A stretch of DNA of 64,000 bases, from contig JAEUQU010000002.1 of assembly GCA_016789455.1 (NCBI GenBank), positions 1,116,001-1,180,000 of the forward strand. The letters run 5' to 3'. A program made the position numbers and the translations under genes. Every line of letters begins with the position of its first letter. Position 1 is the first letter of the stretch. Shown here piece by piece: positions 1 to 8,212 of the stretch. Origin of the DNA: Candidatus Saccharibacteria bacterium (GTDB lineage Bacteria; Patescibacteriota; Saccharimonadia; Saccharimonadales; Saccharimonadaceae). Below the pieces are notes generated by a model, which was given only the letters and a program-made list of their open reading frames with translations, had not been told where the DNA came from and did not search any database.

Positions 1-220
1 GGAAGGTGATGGCCTTGAGGACGTTGCTCCAGATGCTGCCCTGGCCGAACAGACGGTCGCCGCTACCGCCACATATAGCGGAGTCGACCGGCGCTTCGCC
101 ACAGGCAGGCTCAAAGACATTCAAGGCCTGTACTGGCGCCTGGACCGCGACTGCGGCCACCAGTGACACTACCGCCAATGCGGCGGCACTTACTGCGATC
201 TTCTTAATAAGCGTGTTCAT
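1..220 (-). CDS. T4SS pilin-like protein (partial, 3' end outside window)
   Basis: The start codon lies at 218-220 on the minus strand and the gene runs off the window edge, so only about 73 residues are visible. The N-terminus has basic residues (NTLIKK) followed by a hydrophobic Ala/Val-rich stretch ending near an APVQA site, which reads as a Sec signal peptide. The mature part begins with a Cys-containing segment and continues into an SNVLKAIT stretch, the same layout as the three genes upstream. By position and layout it is a fourth VirB2/TrbC-type pilin-like subunit of the same T4SS operon. Its start is 2 bases past the stop of the upstream gene, so the two are probably co-translated. 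Lacking the second membrane segment, the family call is inference. Confidence 0.55.
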   Translation of the reverse strand, partial: MNTLIKKIAVSAAALAVVSLVAAVAVQAPVQALNVFEPACGEAPVDSAICGGSGDRLFGQGSIWSNVLKAITF

Positions 221-222
221 GA

Positions 223-519
223 TTACGAGGTTCCTTGTACAGTGTTGCCGAAAAACGCGATGATGGCCGTGGCGCTCATGGCGACGGCTATGCCGATGAC
301 CGCGTAGAGGATGGTGCGCTTGGCCTGGGCAATCTGCGACTGGTCGCCGCCGCTGGTGATGTAGCGCAGGCCGCCGACCATCAGGAAGAGGGTGGCCAGC
401 GCGCCCACTACCACGAAAGTGGCACTCAGGACGCTTTGGAAAGTGCCGGTGGTGGCCTGGACGGTCGGGATGCCAAAGTCACTCATTGACAAGGCTACGT
501 TTTGCAGATGCTTTTCCAT
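223..519 (-). CDS. T4SS pilin-like (VirB2/TrbC type) protein
   Basis: 98 residues from the ATG at 517-519. I chose it because AGGAG sits about 9 bases upstream; a longer reading frame exists but begins inside the neighbouring gene. Two hydrophobic segments (about residues 30-55 and 65-90) flank a short polar loop with a GGDQSQIAQAKRT motif, the pattern of VirB2/TrbC pilins where the cytoplasmic loop lies between two membrane helices. It lacks a clear cleavable signal peptide. The start is 2 bases below the stop of the 521-943 gene. Together with its neighbours it would give the secretion apparatus or conjugative pilus several paralogous subunits. Confidence 0.7.
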   Translation of the reverse strand: MEKHLQNVALSMSDFGIPTVQATTGTFQSVLSATFVVVGALATLFLMVGGLRYITSGGDQSQIAQAKRTILYAVIGIAVAMSATAIIAFFGNTVQGTS

Positions 520-520
520 A

Positions 521-943
521 TCAGAATACTCCTGACACAAAGTTGACGATTGCCACCGAGGAGATGGTGATGCCAAGACCGATCAAAGCTTCAAGAATCG
601 TGTTCTTGGCCTCGGCAATCGCCCCGGTCTCTCCATCGGCTTTAATATATTTTATACCACCCCATATTACCATGGCTAGTGCAATATAAGCGGCAACTTT
701 CAACAAGGAGTCAGCCACCCAGAAGACCAGGCCGGTAATTTCCTTGAAGCTGGTGACGGACGGCCCGACTCCTTCTTTGCACGGCAGATATGTCGTCCAG
801 GGCTGCAGCATGAAGAACGGGACGCCGCCACTACATTCACCGGCGGCGTGCGCCGTCGGGACAGGGGAGACGAAGGCAGCACCAAAGAAGCCTAAGATGG
901 CAACAAGGCTGACTTTGGTGACAAAATATTGAATCGTGCTCAT
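521..943 (-). CDS. T4SS pilin-like protein with signal peptide
   Basis: 140 residues. A signal peptide is visible (hydrophobic core around residues 10-27, then PVPTAHAAG with an AHA-A cleavage site). A Cys pair follows in the mature N-terminus (GECSGG and LPCKEG), and then two membrane helices separated by the polar loop DGETGAIAEAKNTI. This resembles the Saccharibacteria T4SS pilin family. It lies between two other pilin-like genes in one minus-strand run, 9 bases after the 953-1342 gene. The family-level call is solid; its individual role (major or minor pilin) cannot be told from sequence. Confidence 0.75.
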   Translation of the reverse strand: MSTIQYFVTKVSLVAILGFFGAAFVSPVPTAHAAGECSGGVPFFMLQPWTTYLPCKEGVGPSVTSFKEITGLVFWVADSLLKVAAYIALAMVIWGGIKYIKADGETGAIAEAKNTILEALIGLGITISSVAIVNFVSGVF

Positions 944-952
944 AATTTCTCC

Positions 953-1342
953 TTATCCAAAGATTCCGGGTATAAAGAACTGCAGGATGGCACCCATGAA
1001 GATATAGAGGATAAGACCGATGACGGCGTTACGGATGATCTCGATAGCTTTTTGGACCTGTGATTGGCTACCGCGAGCGGTCGAGTACATGATGCCACCG
1101 GCAATGATGGCAGATATTACCAGGACGCCGACCATGACGGAGAGGACGGTGGTAATGCCGGCAATATAGCCGATGATCGGATTGTCACTGCCTCGGCAGC
1201 CGGGGTCGATCGCGACGGGTACGTTACCGCAAGTAGCCGCCGCATAGACTGCCAACGGTTTGACTGCCAACACGGCAGCGCCCACCATACCTACACCGGC
1301 GCTTATCGTTTTATGAGCACGGAGTCTGGTTGCTAATTTCAT
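953..1342 (-). CDS. T4SS pilin-like protein, first gene of the pilin run
   Basis: 129 residues. It has a basic N-terminus (KLATRLRAHK), a hydrophobic signal segment ending in VYAAA, a mature Cys pair (TCGNV and PGCRG), and two membrane helices around the loop TARGSQSQVQKAIE. The loop motif SQSQVQKA matches SQIAQAKR and TGAIAEAKN in the two following genes, so the three are paralogues. It is the promoter-proximal gene. Just upstream of the ATG the sequence TTATAAGGGCTT holds both a -10-like TATAAG and an AAGGG that could pair with 16S rRNA, so a short-leader or leaderless start is possible. It diverges from the virB6-like gene. Confidence 0.75.
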   Translation of the reverse strand: MKLATRLRAHKTISAGVGMVGAAVLAVKPLAVYAAATCGNVPVAIDPGCRGSDNPIIGYIAGITTVLSVMVGVLVISAIIAGGIMYSTARGSQSQVQKAIEIIRNAVIGLILYIFMGAILQFFIPGIFG

Positions 1343-1463
1343 AAGCCCTTATAACTTTACGATATTAGTTTATCTGTATCTCTTCAGCCTTCACTATAGC
1401 ATGGCCAGCAAGCATTTTAGGCAATTGTAGAATACCGTGCGATGCATTACACTAAGAATTATC
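1343..1463. promoter_or_regulatory. divergent intergenic region, pilin run / virB6-like operon
   Basis: This 121-base A+T-rich gap separates the minus-strand pilin genes from the plus-strand T4SS operon and must carry both promoters. On the minus strand a TATAAG lies a few bases before the pilin ATG. On the plus strand TATAGC (1397-1402) and TAGAAT (1428-1433) are possible -10 elements, but neither has a convincing -35 at 17 bases. I cannot fix the transcription starts from sequence. Confidence 0.4.
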
Positions 1464-4070
1464 ATGCATTCTTTGCAGAGTAGAGTTCTTTGGGTGGGTG
1501 GCTTCCTTGGTGTCTTGTGTGCGATGTTGCTGGCTGCGTTCGGGCCAACACCAGTTGCCCATGCGACGGGGGAGGTATTCACGTATGGTCCGCCGAGTTC
1601 AACGCCGGGCCTGACTTCGGACACCATAACGGTATCCGGGGGTAATACCAACCTGCCGCCTATCACGCTGCAGGTGCAGCCGGGCACTAATAACTACGAG
1701 GGGTCGATAGAGGGCACCGCCAACGACAGCATCAAGTTTGGCTGCCGTCTTGAAGTAACCGTCGACGTGACCGACGGCACGCCTGGCACCGGTGAGGTGA
1801 CCTACCGGGCCGCTCAGTCCAGAGGTTCGCCATGTACCGGACTGCCACGAGGTGTCAGCAGTGGTAACATCACCATCGCAGCCGCTCCTGCGCCACCAGC
1901 TGGCGGTGCAGCCGCCGGCCCGACCTGCGATCCCGTCCAGAACGTACAGGGCACCTACAACCAGGCTGATAATAATTGTACCTATCCTCAGAACGCCTTT
2001 CCTGGCAACAGCTGTCCAGCACCGCTGACCGGCACCACCGGCGGTATCTGTACCGGACCGGCAAAGAACGGGGCGGGTGAGCAGGTGCAGTGTTCGGCTG
2101 GAACGGCAGCGAGCTGGCTGCTGTGTATGATTCTTGATGTGTCACTGCGCCTCATCGACACAATTACCAAAGAAATTGGTAAGCTGCTCTTCATTCCTCC
2201 GTTCACGTCAGATGACAGCTCGCATGCCGTCACCTGGACTGTCTGGGGCAACATACGTTCCATAGCCAATGTGATGTTCGTCATCGTGCTGTTCGTCATG
2301 ATTTTCTCACAGGCTACTTCTATCGGCATCAGTGCTTACGGCATTAAACGGTTCGCGCCGAAGATCGTGGCGCTGGCCATACTGTCGAATACGAGTTCGA
2401 TCTGGGCGCCAGGCCTGGTGGACGCCATAAACATCCTTACGCAAGGCATCGGTGGTATCTTCGATGCCGCCTTGGCCGCATCACCCGATAATAAACTGGC
2501 AGCTCCGCTGTCATCCGGTGGCGCGCTCAACGCCATCGCCGGCATTATGCTGGGAGTGGCAATCGCCGGCGCTGTCGTCATCTTCCTGGCTGCAAACTTG
2601 GGTGCAGTCAGTCTGGCAGTGATCGCGATGTACCTGGTGCTAGCCGGCCGGCTGGCGGTGGCCGAGATCTTTGTGGCAACTTCAGCGGCCCTGCCCGTAC
2701 TGTTTGCCACCCGTCAAACCGAAAAGCTTGGCAGTCAGGCTTGGGACTTCGTATTATCCGCCCTGATGATCGGGCCTGCCGCCATGCTTCTTTTCGGCGG
2801 CACACAGACGGCGGCCATCATCATGGCGGCTGATGCCAGCACCCAGAATCCACCGGATGTATTGCGGCTCGGCCTGGCCCTGGGCGTGGCCGGAGCGGCA
2901 CTGGCGCTGGCGCCTGGTCTGATTTCTGTCGGTAAGTACTCGGCTGGACGCGTCAGCCAGTTGATGCGGGGTGGACTGCAAAAGGCGAACTCGCGGTTGG
3001 ACAAGACGTCGTACGGCCGAAACCGGGCTATCGTCAAGCAGGCGAAAGAGCAGGCTAAGCAGCAGCGGTTCTTGGAGAAGGTGGGAAGTGGTGGCGGTGC
3101 CTTGGGAAGGCGCAATGCTGCAGCAGCTTATCTGGGACGTAAGATCCCTCAGTCAGCTCAAATCGGACCCGTCGGTACGTTTGCCAACTCAAGCAAGGCG
3201 GTCTATCAGCAGCTTGAGGATGCGCGTAATGAAATGTATAACAAACAGGCTAAGTCGCATATGGACAACCTTACTCGCAACTCGGCGGCGGTGTTGGCTG
3301 CGGATGATGTGTCGTATGACGCCAATAAGAAAGTTCTTAGGCAAGGCAATATCGAATACGACATGAGTGACCCGAGCAAACGCACCGAGTCGATAAACGG
3401 CGTGAAGCTAAACTCACTTGATAACGGTGACCTCTCTGCGCTTAACTACGCTACACAACAGGGACTTGGCCAGAAGAACAATATCGCCGGGTCGCTGGCA
3501 ATTGGCAACATATTGATACAGCAAGGCGCCATGACGAGCGATATGAAAAAGAACATCGTCCTACGCTCTGGCAATGGTGCCACTGCCAGTGTCGTGAATA
3601 ATGCATTCAACGGTGATGCTCGTAAAAATGGCGACCTCCATCTCGCATATGACAGCGTACAGACAGTCAATGGTCAGGTAGAGTTCCAAGTCGGTGCCCA
3701 AAAGGGTGGTGCTGACGGCGTGATGAAGCATGTCGTTGACTCCAAGGGTCTAGGCGGCGTGAACAAAGAGATGCTCGGCGACAACAACTTCAAGTTTGCC
3801 GCAATTAATCAGGTTGAGCGCCTGCGCGCGCAGGACAAGGACGCCTTTGAGCGCGAACTTACGAAAGTCAACGACCGTGTCATCAACGACCTGAGCCAGG
3901 CCTACGGCCGCAACCTTGCCTTGAAAGACCTACAGGCATCCGGCGTCGCAAACCCGGACAATGCACAGATCGAAAGCCACTTTGCCGCGAAATACGCGAC
4001 CGAGCCCGACAGATACGCCACCGATTTGCGCGCCATCCGTGCAGCTGCCGCCCAAAAATACAAAGCTTAA
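1464..4070 (+). CDS. VirB6/TrbL-like polytopic T4SS membrane protein
   Basis: 868 residues from the ATG at 1464, which gives a clean signal peptide ending in VAHA; an in-frame GTG at 1437 would add nine residues and spoil it. The N-terminal ~200 residues are extracytoplasmic, Pro/Thr/Gly-rich with paired cysteines. A block of about six to seven hydrophobic helices follows (roughly residues 220-490, including VMFVIVLFVMIF and AIAGIMLGVAIAGAVVIF), the VirB6/TrbL pattern of an inner-membrane channel component. The C-terminal ~370 residues are hydrophilic, Lys/Gln/Asn-rich and probably cytoplasmic. It begins the plus-strand operon ahead of PrgI and VirB4. No strong ribosome-binding site precedes it. 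The family call rests on topology and context. Confidence 0.7.
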   Translation: MHSLQSRVLWVGGFLGVLCAMLLAAFGPTPVAHATGEVFTYGPPSSTPGLTSDTITVSGGNTNLPPITLQVQPGTNNYEGSIEGTANDSIKFGCRLEVTVDVTDGTPGTGEVTYRAAQSRGSPCTGLPRGVSSGNITIAAAPAPPAGGAAAGPTCDPVQNVQGTYNQADNNCTYPQNAFPGNSCPAPLTGTTGGICTGPAKNGAGEQVQCSAGTAASWLLCMILDVSLRLIDTITKEIGKLLFIPPFTSDDSSHAVTWTVWGNIRSIANVMFVIVLFVMIFSQATSIGISAYGIKRFAPKIVALAILSNTSSIWAPGLVDAINILTQGIGGIFDAALAASPDNKLAAPLSSGGALNAIAGIMLGVAIAGAVVIFLAANLGAVSLAVIAMYLVLAGRLAVAEIFVATSAALPVLFATRQTEKLGSQAWDFVLSALMIGPAAMLLFGGTQTAAIIMAADASTQNPPDVLRLGLALGVAGAALALAPGLISVGKYSAGRVSQLMRGGLQKANSRLDKTSYGRNRAIVKQAKEQAKQQRFLEKVGSGGGALGRRNAAAAYLGRKIPQSAQIGPVGTFANSSKAVYQQLEDARNEMYNKQAKSHMDNLTRNSAAVLAADDVSYDANKKVLRQGNIEYDMSDPSKRTESINGVKLNSLDNGDLSALNYATQQGLGQKNNIAGSLAIGNILIQQGAMTSDMKKNIVLRSGNGATASVVNNAFNGDARKNGDLHLAYDSVQTVNGQVEFQVGAQKGGADGVMKHVVDSKGLGGVNKEMLGDNNFKFAAINQVERLRAQDKDAFERELTKVNDRVINDLSQAYGRNLALKDLQASGVANPDNAQIESHFAAKYATEPDRYATDLRAIRAAAAQKYKA

Positions 4071-4085
4071 CGGAGGCTATAACTT

Positions 4086-5171
4086 ATGGCAGTCTACAAA
4101 GTCCCCCAAGACGTCGAAGCCGAAGACAAACTGGTCGGTCCGTTCACGTTCCGGCAGTTCATCTATATGCTGATTGTGGCTGGTGCTGGCGGCTTAAGCT
4201 TTATGTTCATCCAGGCGCCGATTCCGCTGCCGTTCTTCAGCTTCATCACGATTCCGATTGGACTGGCGTTTTTGATGCTGGCCTTGCCGCTGCGTAAAGA
4301 TCAGCCAATGGAAATCTACCTGTTGGCCATCCTGCGCTTCATGCTCAAGCCGAAGCGCCGCATCTGGAGTACTGATGGCGTGCCGGCAACCGTCATGATT
4401 GACGCACCAAAGGTCGTTGAGCAACACCTCACCAAAGACTTTGACGGCACGGAAGCGGCCCATCGCCTTGATTACCTGGCAAAGATCGTCGATACGCGCG
4501 GCTGGGCAGCCAAGGGCGTCGATATTCCCAACGCGCCGTCGCTGAGCAGTCAGGTAGTTAAGGAGGCGGATGACACCACCGACGTCCTGGACGAAGATGC
4601 TGACATCGCCAAGTCATTCGACGCGCTACTGGCAAAACAGAAAGAAGTATCACGCAATGCTGCCCGCGAACAGATGGCCGGCATCGCCCAGGGCATGCCG
4701 TACACGCCGCCCTCCGCCATGCCGCCGGCCTATACGCCAGCACCAGCAGGCAGGGCGCCATTGCCACCGCCACCGACCCCTAAGGTCGTCGCAGGCGCAC
4801 CAGCAGATGCGCATCATGTGACGGCAACGCCGGTCGAGCCCAAGCCGGTCACCGCGCAGCAGCCGGCAGCTCCAGTAGCCGCCAAGCCGGCAGCCACGCC
4901 GCCACCACCAGCCAAGCACCCGGTTCATAACACGCACACCAATCACGCCGGCATCAAGACCGAGAAGATAGCCGCCGCGGACAAGGTGAGTCACCTGGCG
5001 CATCCGGGCGCAGCCGCACCGCAGGCGTTCCAGCAATACATGACACCCCAGGTTTCACCTGCTATAATGAACCTGGCAAATAATAAAGACCTCAGCATAC
5101 AGGCAATCGCTCATGAGGCGGAGCGTTTGGCACAGAACGACGACCAAGTGGTGGAGATTCCTTTACGCTAG
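4086..5171 (+). CDS. PrgI family (VirB3-like) T4SS protein with long Pro-rich tail
   Basis: 361 residues with a strong ribosome-binding site GGAGG 10 bases upstream. Residues 1-95 match the PrgI family: YKVPQDVEAEDKLVGPFTFRQF, then two membrane helices (about 28-45 and 50-70) and a short KPKRR cytoplasmic turn. PrgI corresponds to VirB3, the small inner-membrane partner of VirB4, and the VirB4 gene is two genes downstream as expected. Residues ~200-300 are a low-complexity Pro/Ala spacer, and the C-terminus has a short ordered-looking segment (NLANNKDLSIQAIAHEAE). The tail is much longer than in a minimal PrgI (about 100 residues) and may bind other T4SS parts; that is inference. Confidence 0.85.
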   Translation: MAVYKVPQDVEAEDKLVGPFTFRQFIYMLIVAGAGGLSFMFIQAPIPLPFFSFITIPIGLAFLMLALPLRKDQPMEIYLLAILRFMLKPKRRIWSTDGVPATVMIDAPKVVEQHLTKDFDGTEAAHRLDYLAKIVDTRGWAAKGVDIPNAPSLSSQVVKEADDTTDVLDEDADIAKSFDALLAKQKEVSRNAAREQMAGIAQGMPYTPPSAMPPAYTPAPAGRAPLPPPPTPKVVAGAPADAHHVTATPVEPKPVTAQQPAAPVAAKPAATPPPPAKHPVHNTHTNHAGIKTEKIAAADKVSHLAHPGAAAPQAFQQYMTPQVSPAIMNLANNKDLSIQAIAHEAERLAQNDDQVVEIPLR

Positions 5172-5205
5172 GCATAATCTTTTTAGGGTGGTGGAGTAAA
5201 TAATC

Positions 5206-6231
5206 GTGGATCCTCAGCAATATCCAGGGCAGCAACAGGCACCTCATGCCAGCGGCATGCCCCCGGGCTATCCGGGTGGCCCGGCTGTCCCTCAGCAACC
5301 AGTTCCGGGCGCACCGATGCCGCCCCAGCCGCAGTATGCGCCGCAACAGATGCCGCAGGCACCGATGCCTCCTGCGCCGGCCCCTCATATGCCCGTACAG
5401 GGTCCCATGCCGCACCCTCAGCAGCCGCAACCGCAGCCACAGCCCGGCCAACCAGCCCCAGGCCAGCCCAACCCTAACGCCAAGACGCCACCGCCCGTAC
5501 CAGCCCGCAACCTCAACAGCACCCAGAACACGCTGCTGATCTCTGAGATGCGTGACAGCATGGTCATCATGAATGATGGCAGCATGCGCGCCGTCGTGGC
5601 CTGCCGCTCCATCAACTTCGACCTGATGAGCGCCCGCGAAAGGGAAGGCATCGAATACGGCTACCAGAGTTTTTTGAACTCGCTATACTTTGCCGTCCAG
5701 ATCCTTATCCGCTCGCAGCGCGTCGACATCGGCCCGTACCTGCAGAAACTGGCCCGCCTCCGCCGCGACCAGGACAATATGCTGCTGGGCGTACTGATGG
5801 ATGACTATATCGAGTTTATCGCGACGATTTCGGAAGAGACCAACATCATGGACAAGCAGTTTTATGTGGTCATTCCGTACTACCCGTCGGGCGATCTGAG
5901 CAGCGCCGTCACCAGCAGTAAAAACCTGATGGCCGGCCTCAGCGCCAACCAGAAGCAGCAGGCGGTCATCCATATCGCTGAGCCAACCTACCAGAAGGCC
6001 AAGGAAGAGATGCAGAACCGCGTCATGACCGTCATCAACGGCCTGATCCAAATGGGTATCCACTCCACCCGGCTCGACACCAAGCAGCTGGGCGAACTGT
6101 ACTACAACGTTTACAACCCTGACACGGCCGTCCGCGAGCCGCTCGGCAACTTTGACACGGCGCCGACGATCGCCATCCGCAAAGGCACCGGCCAGGCACC
6201 ACAACCTCACCTTGAAAGGGAGAAACAATAA
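5206..6231 (+). CDS. TraC/VirB4 N-terminal-domain-like T4SS protein
   Basis: 341 residues from a GTG at 5206, chosen because GGAG lies 9 bases upstream and no ATG fits. The first ~100 residues are a Pro/Gln/Gly-rich disordered region. From about residue 105 a folded domain begins (NTLLISEMRDSMVIMNDGSM) that resembles the N-terminal domain of TraC/VirB4 proteins: a beta-rich start, then helices with SQRVDIGPYLQKL and RRDQDN. There is no Walker A, so it is not an ATPase. It overlaps the virB4 start by one base (TAATG), so translation is coupled. A plausible reading is that the VirB4 N-terminal region is partly split into a separate subunit, but function is unproven. Confidence 0.65.
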   Translation: MDPQQYPGQQQAPHASGMPPGYPGGPAVPQQPVPGAPMPPQPQYAPQQMPQAPMPPAPAPHMPVQGPMPHPQQPQPQPQPGQPAPGQPNPNAKTPPPVPARNLNSTQNTLLISEMRDSMVIMNDGSMRAVVACRSINFDLMSAREREGIEYGYQSFLNSLYFAVQILIRSQRVDIGPYLQKLARLRRDQDNMLLGVLMDDYIEFIATISEETNIMDKQFYVVIPYYPSGDLSSAVTSSKNLMAGLSANQKQQAVIHIAEPTYQKAKEEMQNRVMTVINGLIQMGIHSTRLDTKQLGELYYNVYNPDTAVREPLGNFDTAPTIAIRKGTGQAPQPHLEREKQ

Positions 6232-8144
6232 TGGGCTTATTCGGCGGCAAGAAGAAAGATCCGACTGATATCGCCCAGGCCCAGCGCCTGCGCGAACAAC
6301 AGGAGATTGAACAGGAATTCCAAAGGGGCATCACCACACTGCGCGACCTGATTGCGCCGAGTTCGGTTGAGTTCCAGTCCAGCCACTTCCGTCTTGGCAC
6401 CAAGTATGGCCGGACCATCTACGTCTATGGCTACCCGCGCCAGGTGTACACCGGCTGGCTGAGCCCGCTTATCAACATTGACGAAGTGGTGGATGTCAGC
6501 ATGTTCATCTACCCGGTCGAAAGCGCCATCGTCCTGAATAACCTGCGCAAGAAGGTGAGCCAGCTCGAGGCAAGCATCCAGATGAATGCCGAGCACGGCA
6601 AGGTGCGCGACCCGGCCCTGGAAGCAGCCGTCCAGGACGCCGAGGAACTGCGTGACCAGCTGCAGGTCGGTGCGGAGCGTTTCTTCCGCTACGGCCTCTA
6701 CGTCACCGTCTATGCCGACAGCCTGGACGAACTGCAGTTCATCCAGCACAAGATTGAGACGGTCCTGGGCCAGCAGCTGGTCTTTAGCAAGGTCGCCTCA
6801 AGCCAGCAGGAGCAGGGATTGAACTCGACCGTGCCGCAGCTGGCTGACCAATTGCAAATTCGTCGCAATATGAACACCGGTGCCATCAGCACCAGTTTCC
6901 CGTTCACCAGCGCCGACCTGACACAGGACACCGGCATCCTCTATGGCATCAACATGCACAACAACGGTCTGGTTATCTTTGACCGCTTCACCTTGGAAAA
7001 CGCCAATATGGTGGTCTTCGCCAAGTCCGGTGCAGGTAAGTCTTACACTGTGAAGCTTGAGGCGCTGCGCTCCATGATGATGGGCGCGGAAGTCATTATC
7101 ATCGACCCTGAAAATGAGTACCAGAAGCTATGTGACGCGGTCGGCGGGGCTTACATCCGCCTCAGTTTGAACTCGGATACACGCATCAATCCCTTCGACC
7201 TGCCGCGCGTCATCGACACCGACGACGCCGAAGACGCCCTGCGCGCCAACCTGATCACCCTGCATGGCCTGCTGCGCCTGATGATGGGTGGCGCCCAGAT
7301 TCTGGCAAGTGGCGGCAACATGCCCGCCCTGACGCCTTTGGAAGAAGCTGACCTCGACCAGGCACTGATTGATACCTACGCCCGCGCCGGCATCACCAGC
7401 GATCCGCTGACCCATAATTCAGTTCCTCCAACCATTGCTGATCTGTACGAGACCTTACTGCACATGGGCGGCAGCGGCCCGCAGCTGGCCCAGCGCCTCC
7501 GCAAGTACACCAGTGGTACGTTCGCCGGCATCTTCAGCCAGCAGAGTAATGTCATCATCGACAACCCGATGGTCGTCTTTAACATCCGCGACCTGGAAGA
7601 CGAACTACGGCCAGTAGCCATGTACATCATCCTAAGCTACATCTGGAACAAGACCCGCAGCGACCAGCGCCGCCGGCTCCTGTTGGTGGATGAGGCCTGG
7701 CAGCTGATGAAGTATGACGACTCCGCCAACTTCCTGTTCAGCCTTGCCAAGCGCGCCCGTAAGTACTTCCTGGGCCTGACCACCATCACGCAGGACGTCG
7801 AGGACTTCATGGGGAGCAAGATGGGACGGGCCATCGTAGCCAACGCCTCGATGCAGCTGCTGCTGAAGCAGTCGACCAGTGCCGTCGATGTCCTGGCCGA
7901 AGTCTTCAAACTGACTGACGAGGAAAAGAAGCGCCTGGCGCAGTTCCCGGTAGGACAGGGCCTGTTCTTTGCCGGACAAAGCCATGTCCATGTCCAGATC
8001 ATCGCCAGTCCGACGGAACATTCACTGATTACGACCGATCCGAGACAGTTACAGCAGATCGCCGAGATACAACAGGGAGCGGGCGGCGACGGAGCGGCGA
8101 ACCAGCTCAATCCGGGGTCGCCGTACTCCAGCAACGGGTTCTAA
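6231..8144 (+). CDS. virB4: VirB4/TraC type IV secretion ATPase
   Basis: 637 residues. Walker A (FAKSGAGKSYT) lies near residues 262-272 and Walker B (LLLVDEAWQLM) near 480, followed by the VirB4-typical ARKYFLGLTTITQDVEDF segment, conserved polar residues of the RecA-like core (SMQLLLKQS) and a GQGLFFAGQ motif near the end. VirB4 is the conserved hexameric ATPase that powers pilus assembly and substrate transfer at the inner membrane. The 5' region (LRDLIAPSSVEF) matches CagE/TrbE/VirB family starts. GGGAGAA precedes the ATG. Position after PrgI and the TraC-N-like gene supports the call. No VirD4 or VirB11 gene is in view, so they must be elsewhere. Confidence 0.93.
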   Translation: MGLFGGKKKDPTDIAQAQRLREQQEIEQEFQRGITTLRDLIAPSSVEFQSSHFRLGTKYGRTIYVYGYPRQVYTGWLSPLINIDEVVDVSMFIYPVESAIVLNNLRKKVSQLEASIQMNAEHGKVRDPALEAAVQDAEELRDQLQVGAERFFRYGLYVTVYADSLDELQFIQHKIETVLGQQLVFSKVASSQQEQGLNSTVPQLADQLQIRRNMNTGAISTSFPFTSADLTQDTGILYGINMHNNGLVIFDRFTLENANMVVFAKSGAGKSYTVKLEALRSMMMGAEVIIIDPENEYQKLCDAVGGAYIRLSLNSDTRINPFDLPRVIDTDDAEDALRANLITLHGLLRLMMGGAQILASGGNMPALTPLEEADLDQALIDTYARAGITSDPLTHNSVPPTIADLYETLLHMGGSGPQLAQRLRKYTSGTFAGIFSQQSNVIIDNPMVVFNIRDLEDELRPVAMYIILSYIWNKTRSDQRRRLLLVDEAWQLMKYDDSANFLFSLAKRARKYFLGLTTITQDVEDFMGSKMGRAIVANASMQLLLKQSTSAVDVLAEVFKLTDEEKKRLAQFPVGQGLFFAGQSHVHVQIIASPTEHSLITTDPRQLQQIAEIQQGAGGDGAANQLNPGSPYSSNGF

Positions 8145-8212
8145 GACAAAAGAGAGCAGAAAAGCAGCGGGATCAGTAAGAGAGCGTAAGGGAGAAGGGG
8201 CAGCAGACAGTC

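Noticed and set aside
1437-1463. GTG at 1437 as start of the virB6-like gene
   Set aside because: It adds nine residues that spoil an otherwise clean signal peptide and has no better ribosome-binding site than the ATG at 1464. The choice remains uncertain.
5206-5500. Pro/Gln-rich region as a separate small gene or as a frameshift
   Set aside because: It is in frame with the folded C-terminal domain, has the same codon use, and such tails also occur in the PrgI-like protein next door.
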